A stretch of DNA of 64,000 bases from Ureibacillus sp. FSL W7-1570. Lineage in GTDB: Bacteria > Bacillota > Bacilli > Bacillales_A > Planococcaceae. Shown here piece by piece: positions 9,498-18,147 of this stretch. Location of the stretch: positions 2,673,001 to 2,737,000 of the forward strand of contig NZ_CP151979.1 in NCBI RefSeq assembly GCF_038593265.1. The letters are read 5' to 3'. Made by a program: the position numbers and the translations under genes. The notes under the pieces are model-generated. The model made no database searches. It was given only the letters and a program-made list of their open reading frames with translations, and was not told the origin of the DNA. Each line of letters begins with the position of its first letter. The stretch's first letter is position 1.

Positions 9498-10103
9498 CTA
9501 AAAAACTTTTCTACTATATATTCGAATCGAGAGTATCCACGAAAGAACATAAAGAAGCCCAACCGATAATATTATGCCAAGATAAAACAGGGAATTATCC
9601 AAAGATAGTACCGTTTGGACTAGCTCTCTTACTCTATCATTCAAATTAGGTATAAAGCTTAGGGTAACCATATAAACAACAAACACACCACCAAATCCAA
9701 TTAATAAATATTTACTGTTAAATAGATAAGAAAATGGGAAAGCAAATGAAATTAAACCCATTACAATGCTCGTAATAAACAATAATATTTCCCATTGCAT
9801 GATTTCTCTATGAATCATCCAATTTCCTATAAAAATAGTCAGCAGAGTAAGAAAAATAAAAATTAGCGCACCAATATACTTTGAACTGACAATTTCCTTT
9901 CGTGTATATGGTAAAGAATTTAAAAGCAGATTAGCTGACGATGTTTCATCCGTTTGAAAAGCATTCATGATGATTACAATACAAAAAACGATAGCCACCC
10001 AAGAAGTAGAAACATTTACAAATAAATAGACAAACAAAAATAACAACATGAATGGCAATGTTTTCTTCTGTAATATCATATCTTTACGAATAAGATTTAG
10101 CAT
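9498..10103 (-). CDS. ABC-2 type permease (YtrC/BcrB-like) of GntR-linked transporter
   Basis: Membrane subunit of 201 residues with about six hydrophobic helices; the motif LLNSLPYTRKEIVSSKY near residue 60 is typical of the ABC2_membrane_5 family in which a small permease works with a BcrA-like ATPase. It overlaps the upstream ATPase gene by 7 bases and is the last gene of a three-gene operon gntR-ATPase-permease read leftward. Such modules (ytr and related) respond to cell-envelope antibiotics; that role is inference here. Confidence 0.75.
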   Translation of the reverse strand: MLNLIRKDMILQKKTLPFMLLFLFVYLFVNVSTSWVAIVFCIVIIMNAFQTDETSSANLLLNSLPYTRKEIVSSKYIGALIFIFLTLLTIFIGNWMIHREIMQWEILLFITSIVMGLISFAFPFSYLFNSKYLLIGFGGVFVVYMVTLSFIPNLNDRVRELVQTVLSLDNSLFYLGIILSVGLLYVLSWILSIRIYSRKVF

Positions 10104-10966
10104 CTCTCTTCCCCTTTCTTTGTATATAGCATAATATCCTCAAGTGTCGGTTTCTCTATAATGACCGTATCACCAAAAATATTTTTTGTACGTTGTTTAT
10201 TCGCTGTCAATGCTCGGAATCCGTGATTAGTTTTATGAATTCCGATAAATTCTTGTTCTGTATCACGATCTAATAGATTCGTTCCTCCTTTTACTATTGC
10301 GAATTCCTCTTCGATTTTATAATACTCTTTTGTAAAGATATGTTGCCCATTATGAATAAAGGTTATATAATCTGCTATTCGATCTAAATCTGTCGTAATG
10401 TGCGTTGAAAAAAGGATTGTTCTTTCTCCATTCTGCATAAGGTTGTGTAGGATATTTAATAATTCACTGCGAATGATTGGATCTAATCCCGATGTCGGTT
10501 CATCCATGATAATTAACTCAGCATGGTGGGATAATGCAATGGTTAATGAGGCTTTCATCTTCATCCCTTTTGAAAAGGTTTTTAAATTTTTCTTTAAAGG
10601 CAGTTCAAACATATCTATATATTGATTAAATAAGGTATCATCCCATTTACGATAGGCAGGTTTAATAATTTTCTTCATTTCAGCCAATGTAATATTTTCA
10701 TAAAAAATGTTACTATCGAACACAAAGCCGATTCGTTGTTTTATTTCTTTTTCATTTTTTTTATAATCCATACCAAAAATAGAAATTGTTCCACTATCCG
10801 GTTTTAACAAATTCATTATCAGCTTGATGGTTGTGGATTTTCCTGCCCCATTACCACCGATAAACCCTGTAACAAAGCCTTTCTTAACTGAGATAGATAA
10901 GTCTTTCAATTCAAATCCTTTAAAAGCCTTATATACATGCTGTAATTCAATTACATTTTCCATCAT
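10097..10966 (-). CDS. ABC transporter ATPase of GntR-linked module
   Basis: Cytoplasmic ATPase of 289 residues with Walker A GGNGAGKST, Q-loop region, a relaxed signature FSKGMKMK in place of LSGGQ, Walker B LIIMDEPTSGLD and switch His FSTHITTD. The C-terminal 70 residues are a family-specific extension. The relaxed signature is common in YtrB/BcrA-type ATPases. Start overlaps the stop of the GntR gene by 4 bases (ATGA), so regulator, ATPase and permease are translationally coupled. Drives the adjacent small permease. Confidence 0.85.
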   Translation of the reverse strand: MMENVIELQHVYKAFKGFELKDLSISVKKGFVTGFIGGNGAGKSTTIKLIMNLLKPDSGTISIFGMDYKKNEKEIKQRIGFVFDSNIFYENITLAEMKKIIKPAYRKWDDTLFNQYIDMFELPLKKNLKTFSKGMKMKASLTIALSHHAELIIMDEPTSGLDPIIRSELLNILHNLMQNGERTILFSTHITTDLDRIADYITFIHNGQHIFTKEYYKIEEEFAIVKGGTNLLDRDTEQEFIGIHKTNHGFRALTANKQRTKNIFGDTVIIEKPTLEDIMLYTKKGEERC

Positions 10967-11340
10967 GTATCCTCCTTATATAACAATGTAAGAAGTTCTT
11001 TTAATTCTTCTAATTCTATCCCTACTTCTTTACTATTTTGAATTGCAGATAAAAGTTGTTCTTCAATGACTTTCATTTTCCTTTCCAGAATCATTTCATT
11101 ATTTTGTTCACATACAAACGATCCTTTTCCAACTATTGAGTAAATAAAGCCATCATTTTCAAGTTCTTCATATGCTCGCTTTGTTGTAATGACACTTATA
11201 TTTAAATCCTTCGCTAATTGACGCATGGAAGGCAGGGACTCGCCAGGTTTTAGTTCATTCGTTAAAATTTGTTTCTTTATTTGAGCATAAATTTGCCTAT
11301 AAATCGGTTCTTTAGATTGGTTCGAAATTATAACTTGCAT
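10963..11340 (-). CDS. YtrA-type GntR transcriptional regulator
   Basis: Repressor of 125 residues: winged helix-turn-helix (about 10-75, EPIYRQIYAQIKKQI then MRQLAKDLNISVITTKRAYEEL) plus a short helical dimerisation tail, the YtrA layout. The start is ATG at 11340 with GAGAGG upstream; the extra 24 codons of the longer frame lie over the promoter and operator and are not translated. First gene of the operon it presumably represses through the palindrome at 11361-11387. Confidence 0.85.
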   Translation of the reverse strand: MQVIISNQSKEPIYRQIYAQIKKQILTNELKPGESLPSMRQLAKDLNISVITTKRAYEELENDGFIYSIVGKGSFVCEQNNEMILERKMKVIEEQLLSAIQNSKEVGIELEELKELLTLLYKEDT

Positions 11341-11360
11341 GCAAAAACCTCTCTCGAAAA

Positions 11361-11387
11361 AAATGTATATATTATATATATACATTT
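11361..11387. promoter_or_regulatory. palindromic operator/promoter of the GntR-ABC operon
   Basis: A 27-base near-perfect inverted repeat, half-site AAATGTATATA, lies 20 bases upstream of the gntR start. Read leftward it contains TATAAT as a -10 box with TTCAAT 17 bases upstream, so repressor binding would block RNA polymerase directly. Confidence 0.65.
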
Positions 11388-11411
11388 TACACATTATTGA
11401 ATTGGCAAACA

Positions 11412-11428
11412 ATACCTTTTTAGGGTAT
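11412..11428. promoter_or_regulatory. possible CstR-type half-site pair (N7 spacing)
   Basis: ATACC and GGTAT are separated by 7 bases, one more than in the four better sites of this window. TTGGCA at 11402 and TATTTC at 11426 could be promoter boxes read rightward, but no convincing gene follows until 11730. Confidence 0.2.
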
Positions 11429-11729
11429 TTCCTTATGAAAAAAATGGGTGAAATTCGTCCAAGCTATATATCTCAAGGGGAGTTGAAAAACGCCCGAAAC
11501 TTTAACGGATACAACTGCACTCGGCTGTCTCAACATGACTTTTCAAACGGTTACTTTTAGAAATATTTGACGTTTTATTAACGAAGAATGGATGAAGCGA
11601 TGAAACTTGAGAGAAAAGGTGAAAAAGAGCGAATGACGTAATTTATGGGAATGTGATGCAGCTTGTTGCAGTGGGCGAATGCTTTGTCTAAAATGTTAAA
11701 AGTAAAAGAAATAGATCGGAGTATTAAAG
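11429..11729. other. intergenic region without a recognised gene
   Basis: A 42-codon open frame starts with ATG at 11434 but has no ribosome binding site and no recognisable motif. The rest carries stops in all frames. The GNAT gene's ribosome binding site (CGGAG) is at its right end. Confidence 0.5.
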
Positions 11730-12608
11730 ATGAACATTGCCTTTATGACCACATCGTTACCTATAGATGAAGAAACATATCAAGAAATTCAAAATTTATC
11801 TCGATTTGCAACAGAAGTGGACCAATGCCCTTATTCCTATGCTTTAAATCTACCTTTATTAAATAAAACATATAGCAGGGGATTTTGCATCCTTGCTTAC
11901 GATGAAGAAACAAATGAGTTAGTTGGTCTTATTACGGCGGTAGATCGAATTGGTTTGGATACATATGAATGGACCATGCTAGTTGATCCTATGTACAGAC
12001 AAACAGGCATAGATGATGCATTACTTAGTTTATTATCAAAAGCTTTTAAAGATCGACACGCTGTTGGAGAATTAGTAGTTGTCCTAGAAAATGACCTATA
12101 CGGAAGAAAAATCATTGAAAAATACGGATATACATATAGCTTTTCGGAAGCGACTTTTGAAGCGGAAGCGGAAATGGTTGAAATGAATGATTCTATATAT
12201 ATAAGACCGTATAACGAATCTACGGATTTGGACCCCCTTGTTGAAATATTTAGAGAAACATTTGGCGACCTCAGGGAAGAAACAATCGAACTCATTGAAT
12301 TGAATACAAAAGTTCCAGGAAGAGTGATTTGGGTTGCAGAAAAGGATGGGGAAGTTGTCGGAACTGTAACTACTTCAAAGGAAGAAATGAACCAGTGGAT
12401 TACTTCCTTAGCAGTACATCCCCTCCATCAACGAAAAGGGATTGCGACAGCTTTATTGAACTGGGTGAAAGACTTTGCTTATCGAAGCGGAGCAAAACAA
12501 ATTTTCCTTCAAGTAGAGATGGAAAATGAACAAGCTTTATCAGTTTATCAAAAGGCTGGATTCCAGAAGACAATTCAAATAGATTTTTATGCGTATGGGG
12601 AATCTTGA
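11730..12608 (+). CDS. two-domain GNAT-family N-acetyltransferase
   Basis: Protein of 292 residues with two tandem GNAT folds. The N-terminal one (about 1-145) is divergent and keeps VDPMYRQTGIDDALL as a weak acetyl-CoA loop. The C-terminal one (about 155-290) has the full motif A, SLAVHPLHQRKGIATALL, and a typical YQKAGF end. Double GNATs of this type include mycothiol-synthase-like enzymes, but that reaction is not implied in a Firmicute. Acceptor substrate is unknown. Start ATG 11730 has CGGAG 10 bases upstream. Single-gene unit followed by a terminator. Confidence 0.8.
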   Translation: MNIAFMTTSLPIDEETYQEIQNLSRFATEVDQCPYSYALNLPLLNKTYSRGFCILAYDEETNELVGLITAVDRIGLDTYEWTMLVDPMYRQTGIDDALLSLLSKAFKDRHAVGELVVVLENDLYGRKIIEKYGYTYSFSEATFEAEAEMVEMNDSIYIRPYNESTDLDPLVEIFRETFGDLREETIELIELNTKVPGRVIWVAEKDGEVVGTVTTSKEEMNQWITSLAVHPLHQRKGIATALLNWVKDFAYRSGAKQIFLQVEMENEQALSVYQKAGFQKTIQIDFYAYGES

Positions 12609-12623
12609 TTGCCTAATGAATAT

Positions 12624-12653
12624 AAGTCCACAATAAAATTGTGGGCTTCTTTT
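12624..12653 (+). terminator. intrinsic terminator after GNAT gene
   Basis: Perfect 11-bp stem AAGTCCACAAT / ATTGTGGGCTT (12624-12648) followed by CTTTT. Confidence 0.75.
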
Positions 12654-12736
12654 CATGTCATTTCATAAGTACCTGTGAATCATTTGAATTTGTTATAATT
12701 ATTTTCATGAATGATAGAAAGAGGATGAAACCAGTT

Positions 12737-13648
12737 ATGGAAAAGAATCAGGAAATTTCATCATTAAAGCTTATGTGGCAGATGACTCGTCCACATACGT
12801 TAACGGCAACTTTTGCGCCGGTCATTTTAGGGACGGTAATGGCACTGTATGATACAAAGATCGATTGGTTGCTATTTCTGGCGATGATGATTGCGTGTTT
12901 GGCACTTCAAATTGCGACAAATTTATTTAATGAATATTACGATTTCAAGCGAGGGCTGGATACGGAAGAATCGGTTGGCATTGGTGGAGGAATCGTTCGC
13001 CACGGCTTGAAGCCGAAAAATGTATTGATGGTAGCGATTCTTTTATATGTGCTGGCTGCTATCATCGGTGTATACATTTGCGCCAATTCCAGCTGGTGGC
13101 TGGTAGCAATTGGTGCATTTGGCATGGCGGTAGGATATTTATATACGGGTGGCCCGCTGCCAATCGCTTATACCCCATTTGGAGAACTGTTTGCGGGGGC
13201 GTTGATGGGAACCGCATTCGTATTGATCGCGTATTTTATTCAAACCGGGGAAATTACGTCTCTTGCTTTTCTTCTTTCCATTCCATCAGGGATATTAGTC
13301 GGCGGGATCAATATGTCGAACAACATTCGGGATATTGAGGAAGATAAGCGGGGCGGCAGAAAAACGCTGGCCATTTTAATCGGACGGAAAAATGCGGTGC
13401 GGTTATTGGCGTTCGCCTTTGTCATCTCCTATCTTTGGATTATCGGATTAGTGGCGGCTGGAAGCATCAGCCCTTGGGCATTGGTGGTGTTCTTAAGTGT
13501 GAAAAAACCGGTGGATGCTATCAAAGGTTTCCAAAAAGGTGAGAAGGAACCGCAATTTATGAAAGTGGCCATGAAATCCACAGCCATGACGAATACGATT
13601 TTTTGCTTCTTATTATCGGCTGGATTGTTGGTCGGATATATCTTTTAA
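12737..13648 (+). CDS. menA: 1,4-dihydroxy-2-naphthoate polyprenyltransferase
   Basis: Membrane-bound UbiA-family prenyltransferase that attaches the polyprenyl tail to 1,4-dihydroxy-2-naphthoate in menaquinone synthesis. The 303-residue product has about eight helices and both Asp-rich motifs: NEYYDFKRGLD (with the MenA-typical ESVGIGGGIVRHG after it) and NNIRDIEEDKRGG. TRPHTLTATFAPV near the N-terminus is also characteristic. ATG at 12737 has AAAGAGG upstream; a TATAAT at 12694-12699 places transcription start near 12706 and rules out the earlier in-frame starts. Monocistronic, as in B. subtilis. Confidence 0.9.
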   Translation: MEKNQEISSLKLMWQMTRPHTLTATFAPVILGTVMALYDTKIDWLLFLAMMIACLALQIATNLFNEYYDFKRGLDTEESVGIGGGIVRHGLKPKNVLMVAILLYVLAAIIGVYICANSSWWLVAIGAFGMAVGYLYTGGPLPIAYTPFGELFAGALMGTAFVLIAYFIQTGEITSLAFLLSIPSGILVGGINMSNNIRDIEEDKRGGRKTLAILIGRKNAVRLLAFAFVISYLWIIGLVAAGSISPWALVVFLSVKKPVDAIKGFQKGEKEPQFMKVAMKSTAMTNTIFCFLLSAGLLVGYIF

Positions 13649-13652
13649 TAGG

Positions 13653-13682
13653 ATCGCTTCCTTTTGGGAGGCGGTTTTTTTT
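13653..13682 (+). terminator. intrinsic terminator after menA
   Basis: Stem ATCGCTTCC / GGAGGCGGT with two G-U pairs and a run of about nine T residues. Confidence 0.75.
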
Positions 13683-13784
13683 TATTAATAATTTTTTTGG
13701 TAGTATTTCTAATAAATAAGGTTGGAACCTGGTTTTTATGTTTTCTTTTTTTAAAATTCTTAAATTCAAAATCATATTAATATA

Positions 13785-13813
13785 TTGACAAAATAAACAT
13801 AGGTGGGTAGTAT
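13785..13813 (+). promoter_or_regulatory. sigma-A promoter of metNIQ
   Basis: TTGACA at 13785-13790, exactly 17 bases, TAGTAT at 13808-13813, about 185 bases before metN. The long leader is AT-rich; I see no SAM-I (S-box) core in it. Confidence 0.65.
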
Positions 13814-13856
13814 CTAAATTATCAAATTCCTAATTACTTTATAACATTAATAGGAT

Positions 13857-13902
13857 AAAGCGTTTTTCGTTCAGATATGGTCGACGCTTTAGTTTTATTT
13901 TA
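13857..13902 (+). promoter_or_regulatory. leader hairpin upstream of metN (possible attenuator)
   Basis: AAAGCGT (13857-13863) pairs with ACGCTTT (13884-13890), followed by AGTTTTATTTTATT. It could be a weak terminator in the 5' leader. The ligand or protein that would control it is not evident, and the T-run is interrupted. Confidence 0.3.
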
Positions 13903-13999
13903 TTCCAAAATCCTAGTAAAACAATAAAAATAAAATGATATATTATTTTAATAATTTTTAATCAGGTTTTCTTCATCCTGGTTCAAAAGAGGGAGCTTT

Positions 14000-15013
14000 A
14001 TGATCGAAATTCAGAATGTAACAAAGGAATATGATACAAAGAATGGCACTGTTGTTGGGGTGGACAATGTATCTTTGACCATACGGGAAGGAGAAATTTT
14101 CGGGATCGTCGGTTATTCAGGGGCAGGGAAAAGTTCCTTGCTCCGGTGCATCAATCTGCTGGAACGTCCAACAAAGGGAACGATTAAGGTGGATGGGGTG
14201 GATTTGACGAAATTAAAAGGAGAATCATTGCGTCGGGCAAGACTTAAAATTGGCATGATTTTTCAACATTTCTACCTCATCAGCCAAAAAACCGTTTTTG
14301 AAAATGTCGCTTTCGCTTTAAAAGCGGCAAAGGTTCCGAAAGATCAAATCAAACCGAGAGTGGAAGAACTGCTGGAAATGGTGGGGTTATCTGATAAAAA
14401 GGATGTTTATCCTGCGCAACTCAGTGGCGGCCAAAAACAAAGGGTGGCCATCGCCCGGGCTCTTGCCAATAATCCAACGGTACTGTTATGTGATGAGGCC
14501 ACTTCTGCCCTCGATCCTAAGACAACCAAATCCATTTTAAAATTGTTGAAAAAAATCAATAAAGAATTGAACATTACAATCGTTTTGATCACCCATGAAA
14601 TGGACGTTGTAAAAGAAATTTGCGATCGGATGGCGGTCATGGAGAAGGGAAGAATCATTGAAGAGGGCCGCGTTTATGATATTTTCGCAAGTCCGAAAGA
14701 GCAACTCACAAAAGAGTTTATCTCCAGCGTTATTTCTTATGATATTCCAGAAGCCATTCTTCTAGAATGCACCGGAACGATCGTGAAAGTGACTTTCAAA
14801 GGGAAAGTGGCTGGAGAGGGTGTCATTTCGGATACGCTAAAAGTACACCAAGTAGACGGCAACTTCCTACATGGATCCATTGAATATATTCAAGATGAAC
14901 CACTGGGCATTTTTATAATGGAGTTAAAAGGGGAAAAACAGGAAATTGAAAAAGCCTTAAGATATATCGAAAACCGTGCCGCTCAAGTGGAGGTGATCAA
15001 TTATGGAATTTGA
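14000..15013 (+). CDS. metN: methionine ABC transporter ATPase
   Basis: ATPase of the MetNIQ methionine importer, 337 residues. Walker A GYSGAGKSS, signature LSGGQKQR, Walker B VLLCDEATSALD and switch His VLITHEMD are present (NBD about 1-245). The C-terminal 75 residues match the NIL domain, which binds methionine and inhibits transport when the internal pool is high. Start ATG has GAGGGAG upstream. It overlaps metI by 11 bases. First gene of a three-gene operon with ATPase, permease and lipoprotein order typical of Bacillales. Confidence 0.92.
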   Translation: MIEIQNVTKEYDTKNGTVVGVDNVSLTIREGEIFGIVGYSGAGKSSLLRCINLLERPTKGTIKVDGVDLTKLKGESLRRARLKIGMIFQHFYLISQKTVFENVAFALKAAKVPKDQIKPRVEELLEMVGLSDKKDVYPAQLSGGQKQRVAIARALANNPTVLLCDEATSALDPKTTKSILKLLKKINKELNITIVLITHEMDVVKEICDRMAVMEKGRIIEEGRVYDIFASPKEQLTKEFISSVISYDIPEAILLECTGTIVKVTFKGKVAGEGVISDTLKVHQVDGNFLHGSIEYIQDEPLGIFIMELKGEKQEIEKALRYIENRAAQVEVINYGI

Positions 15014-15677
15014 TATTAATCATCTAATCGAGCTGATTCCGGAAATCAATACCGCTTTTTTTCAAACCATCTATATGATTTCCATCTCATTAATTGTAGC
15101 TGTAGTGATCGGGTTGCCTATCGGGGTGATTCTTTACATCACGGATAAAGGTTTGTTTATGGAGAATGGGATTATACATAACATTTTAGGTTTTATTGTG
15201 AATTTGATCCGTTCGATTCCTTTCCTCATTTTGCTTGTCGCGTTAATTCCATTTACTAATTTTCTTGTTGGGACAACGATTGGACCAACGGCAGCAAGCG
15301 TTTCATTATCGGTGGCGGCCATTCCCTTTTTTGCAAGAATTGTAGAAAGTGCATTAAGGGAAATTGATAAAGGGGTCATCGAAGCGGCCATTGCATCTGG
15401 AGCAACCCCTTGGATGATCATTTGGCATGTATTATTGTTGGAGTCCCGTTCCGGCATCATATCAGGTATAACCCTTACTTTAATCAGTTTGATTGGATTT
15501 TCGGCAATGGCCGGTACTGTCGGTGGAGGCGGTATAGGGGATTTGGCCATCCGCTTTGGTTATTACCGATATGACGATACGATCATGATTACAACTGTGT
15601 TGATTTTAATTATTTTGGTTCAAGTAATTCAATTTGCCGGTGATTTTATCGCCAAATTAGTTGATAAAAGAAAATAA
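15003..15677 (+). CDS. metI: methionine ABC transporter permease
   Basis: Membrane subunit of the methionine importer, 224 residues with five to six helices and the cytoplasmic coupling motif EAAIASGATPWMIIWHVLL. TVGGGGIGDLAIRFGYYRY near the C-terminus is a MetI/MetP hallmark. It starts inside metN, with GGAGGTGATC just upstream of ATG at 15003, so translation is coupled. Also called MetP in B. subtilis. Confidence 0.92.
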   Translation: MEFDINHLIELIPEINTAFFQTIYMISISLIVAVVIGLPIGVILYITDKGLFMENGIIHNILGFIVNLIRSIPFLILLVALIPFTNFLVGTTIGPTAASVSLSVAAIPFFARIVESALREIDKGVIEAAIASGATPWMIIWHVLLLESRSGIISGITLTLISLIGFSAMAGTVGGGGIGDLAIRFGYYRYDDTIMITTVLILIILVQVIQFAGDFIAKLVDKRK

Positions 15678-15696
15678 AAAGAAAGGAAGAATGATT

Positions 15697-16539
15697 GTGA
15701 AAAAGTTTTTAGCAACATTTTTAGTCTTTTTAGTTGCGGTACTTCTTGTTGCATGCAACAGTAATTCAAGTGAAAAAAGTAAAGCAGATTCAACTTCATC
15801 AGAATCAAAAGAAATTAAAATTGGGGCAACAGCCGGACCATACAGCGATATGGTGAAAAAAGCCATTAAACCAGGTTTGGAAGAAAAAGGGTATAAAGTT
15901 GAGATTGTGGAATTCAGCGACTATATCCAACCAAATAAAGCATTAAATGAGGGATCTATTCAAGCAAACTTATTCCAACACACAATTTATCTTGAAAACT
16001 TTGAGAAAGAAAACAATATGGATTTGACAGCGTTAATTACGGTTCCAACTGCGCCAATGGGCATTTACTCAAACAAATATAAATCTTTGGATGAAGTGGA
16101 AGACGGGGCTACAATCACAATTCCAAACGACCCGACAAATGCTGCCCGCGCATTCAATACACTTCAAGATGAAGGGCTTATTAAAATTGATCCGAATGCA
16201 GATCCACTAAAAGTGTCTGAAAAAGACATCATTGAAAATCCGAAAAACTTGAAATTCCAACCATTAGAAGCAGGACAATTGCCACGTTCTGTGGATAGCG
16301 CCGATTTGGCAGCTGTACCAGGCAATTATGCGTTGGCAGCCAATATGAACTTGTTGGATGCGTTGGCGTTGGAAAACATGCTTGATCAATACCGCAATGT
16401 AGTGGCTGTGAAAGCGGAGGATGAAGATTCCCAACTTGCCAAAGATTTGATTGAAGTTGTTCAATCCGAAGAATTTGAAAAAGTAATTGATGCAGAGTTC
16501 GAAGGTTTTGGAAAACCTGAATGGATGAAAAATAGATAA
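15697..16539 (+). CDS. metQ: methionine-binding lipoprotein
   Basis: NlpA-family substrate-binding lipoprotein of the MetNIQ importer. A lipoprotein signal VKKFLATFLVFLVAVLLVAC puts the lipidated Cys at residue 20; the mature part (about 260 residues) carries the family's IGATAGPYSDMVKK and NEGSIQANLFQH segments. GTG at 15697 sits 7 bases after GGAAG and is preferred over ATG at 15691, which is too close to that site. Last gene of the operon, with a terminator 10 bases behind. D- or L-methionine or related peptides are likely ligands by family. Confidence 0.9.
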   Translation: MKKFLATFLVFLVAVLLVACNSNSSEKSKADSTSSESKEIKIGATAGPYSDMVKKAIKPGLEEKGYKVEIVEFSDYIQPNKALNEGSIQANLFQHTIYLENFEKENNMDLTALITVPTAPMGIYSNKYKSLDEVEDGATITIPNDPTNAARAFNTLQDEGLIKIDPNADPLKVSEKDIIENPKNLKFQPLEAGQLPRSVDSADLAAVPGNYALAANMNLLDALALENMLDQYRNVVAVKAEDEDSQLAKDLIEVVQSEEFEKVIDAEFEGFGKPEWMKNR

Positions 16540-16549
16540 GTTTGAATTG

Positions 16550-16586
16550 AGGCAGCTTTCTCTAATTGGAAGCTGCCTATTTTATT
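16550..16586 (+). terminator. intrinsic terminator after metQ
   Basis: Nine-bp stem AGGCAGCTT / AAGCTGCCT (16550-16578) followed by ATTTTATTT. Confidence 0.7.
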
Positions 16587-16629
16587 TGAAAAGTTGCCTT
16601 TTTTATAGTTGGGGTTTACGGAGTTTTTG

Positions 16630-16997
16630 ATTGGCGGAAATGTTTGTGATATTGGCGGATTATTTTATGAAAATGGCGAATAAATGCGCAAGATTGGCGG
16701 ATATCTCGCTGTGGAGAAACCTAAATAATTCGGATGGCGGATATATTTGTGATATTGGCGGATTATTTTATGAAAATGGCGAATAAATGTGCAAGATTGG
16801 CGGATATCCCGCTGTGGAGAAACCTAAATAATTCGGATGGCGGATATATTTGCGATATTGGCGGATTTTCTTATGAAAGTGGCGAATAAATGCGCAAGAT
16901 TGGCGGATATCCCACTTCGGACAATCCTAAATTTTTCGATTGGCGGATATGTTCACATATTTGACGGATATCTAGCCAAGATTGGCGGAAATCCCGC
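16630..16997. repeat. tandem intergenic repeat with GGCGGAT motif, 103-bp period
   Basis: About three and a half copies of a 103-bp unit; equivalent points fall at 16646, 16749 and 16852. Within each unit ATTGGCGGAT or a close variant recurs four times, about every 22-36 bases. The last part (after 16915) is more divergent and suggests decay. A frame through it encodes ADIFAILADFLMK-like peptide, but the repeat nature, lack of ribosome binding site and divergence argue against coding. No spacers of constant length, so not CRISPR. Confidence 0.8.
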
Positions 16998-17058
16998 ACA
17001 AAAAAAGAGAGCGGAGGGAAAACATATCGCTTTCTTCTTCCGCTCGGTTAGGAACGAC

Positions 17059-17994
17059 TTAATCCAATTTAAACAACTCATCAATTGCTTGAATTTCCTC
17101 TTTGCTCAAAGACACATCGGCTGTTTTTAAATTGTTCAACACCTGCTCAGCCCGCTTTGCCCCTGGAATAATGGCCGTCACGGCTTCCTGTGCCAAATAC
17201 CAGGCAAGGACGATATTGGCCACTTCCACATTTTTCGATTGGGCGATTGGGCGCAGCCGTTCCACTTTTTCCACGATTTGATCGTAAACCTCTTTTTGGA
17301 AGAACTGCGAATTTTTCCGGTATTCGGGAATTTCCGTGTCCTTTGTGTATTTCCCTGTAAGCAGCCCCGAAGCTAATGGGAAGTAGGGGATAAAGGCGAT
17401 GTTGTGCTCAAGAACATACGGGAACAACTCTTTTTCCGCTTCCCGGTGAATCAGGTTATAGTGTCCCTGATAAACGTCCACATAGCTGTCTTGATTGGCT
17501 TCCTGCAATTGGGCCAAGGAAAAATTGGAAACGCCAATGGCCCGAATCTTTCCTTCATCCTTTAATTCCTTCAATGCGCCAATGGCTTCGTTTTTTGGCG
17601 TATGTTCATCAGGGAAATGGATATAGAGCAAGTCGATGTAGTCCGTTTTTAAGCGGCGCAAGCTTTTTTCCACTTCCGCCTTCAAAAAAGAAGGGGAATT
17701 GTCCATAACCCTTTGACCATTCACCATTTTTGGACCAACCTTCGTTGCAATGACCAACTCGCTTCGGTTGCCCAGCTCTTGGATGACTTCACCGATGAGC
17801 TCCTCGGAACGTCCCAATCCATATATGTAGGCCGTATCGATAAAGTTGATGCCATTTTCGATGGCAACGCGGACCACTTCTTTGCCTTCCGCTTCATCCA
17901 AATTTGGGTGAATATTGTGACCACCTACCGCATTTGCTCCTAAGCCGACCGGATGGACGTAAAGATTGGTTTTGCCTAAACGCACTTTCTCCAT
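17059..17994 (-). CDS. aldo/keto reductase
   Basis: NADPH-dependent oxidoreductase of the AKR superfamily, 311 residues, cytosolic. The catalytic tetrad is visible: Asp and Tyr in [15 protein letters not shown], Lys in VIATKVGP and His in [15 protein letters not shown] and the cofactor-binding [10 protein letters not shown] complete the barrel signature. It resembles the YhdN/IolS branch. ATG at 17994 has AAGGGGG upstream; 51 extra codons of the longer frame precede that site and are not translated. Substrate unknown; the gene is alone, next to the repeat array. Confidence 0.85.
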   Translation of the reverse strand: MEKVRLGKTNLYVHPVGLGANAVGGHNIHPNLDEAEGKEVVRVAIENGINFIDTAYIYGLGRSEELIGEVIQELGNRSELVIATKVGPKMVNGQRVMDNSPSFLKAEVEKSLRRLKTDYIDLLYIHFPDEHTPKNEAIGALKELKDEGKIRAIGVSNFSLAQLQEANQDSYVDVYQGHYNLIHREAEKELFPYVLEHNIAFIPYFPLASGLLTGKYTKDTEIPEYRKNSQFFQKEVYDQIVEKVERLRPIAQSKNVEVANIVLAWYLAQEAVTAIIPGAKRAEQVLNNLKTADVSLSKEEIQAIDELFKLD

Positions 17995-18147
17995 AAAATC
18001 ATGCCCCCTTTGTTTATTAATTACTTTACTAAAATTCAAAAAATTTACAAGTATATGAGTTTCTAAGGAAATTTCAAAGGAAAATGGTGTCGATAAACCC
18101 TTGAATAAACAGCGGTTGTCGAATATTTCGCTTATTTTGTAAGTCAT

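Noticed and set aside
13680-13999. SAM-I riboswitch before metN
   Set aside because: The conserved core elements were looked for and not found.
16630-16997. CRISPR-like array
   Set aside because: Sub-repeat spacing is irregular and the sequence between motifs is itself repeated, so there are no unique spacers; no cas genes nearby.
16837-17130. 97-codon frame over the 103-bp repeat
   Set aside because: It is built from the repeat units, lacks a ribosome binding site and runs into the convergent aldo/keto reductase gene.
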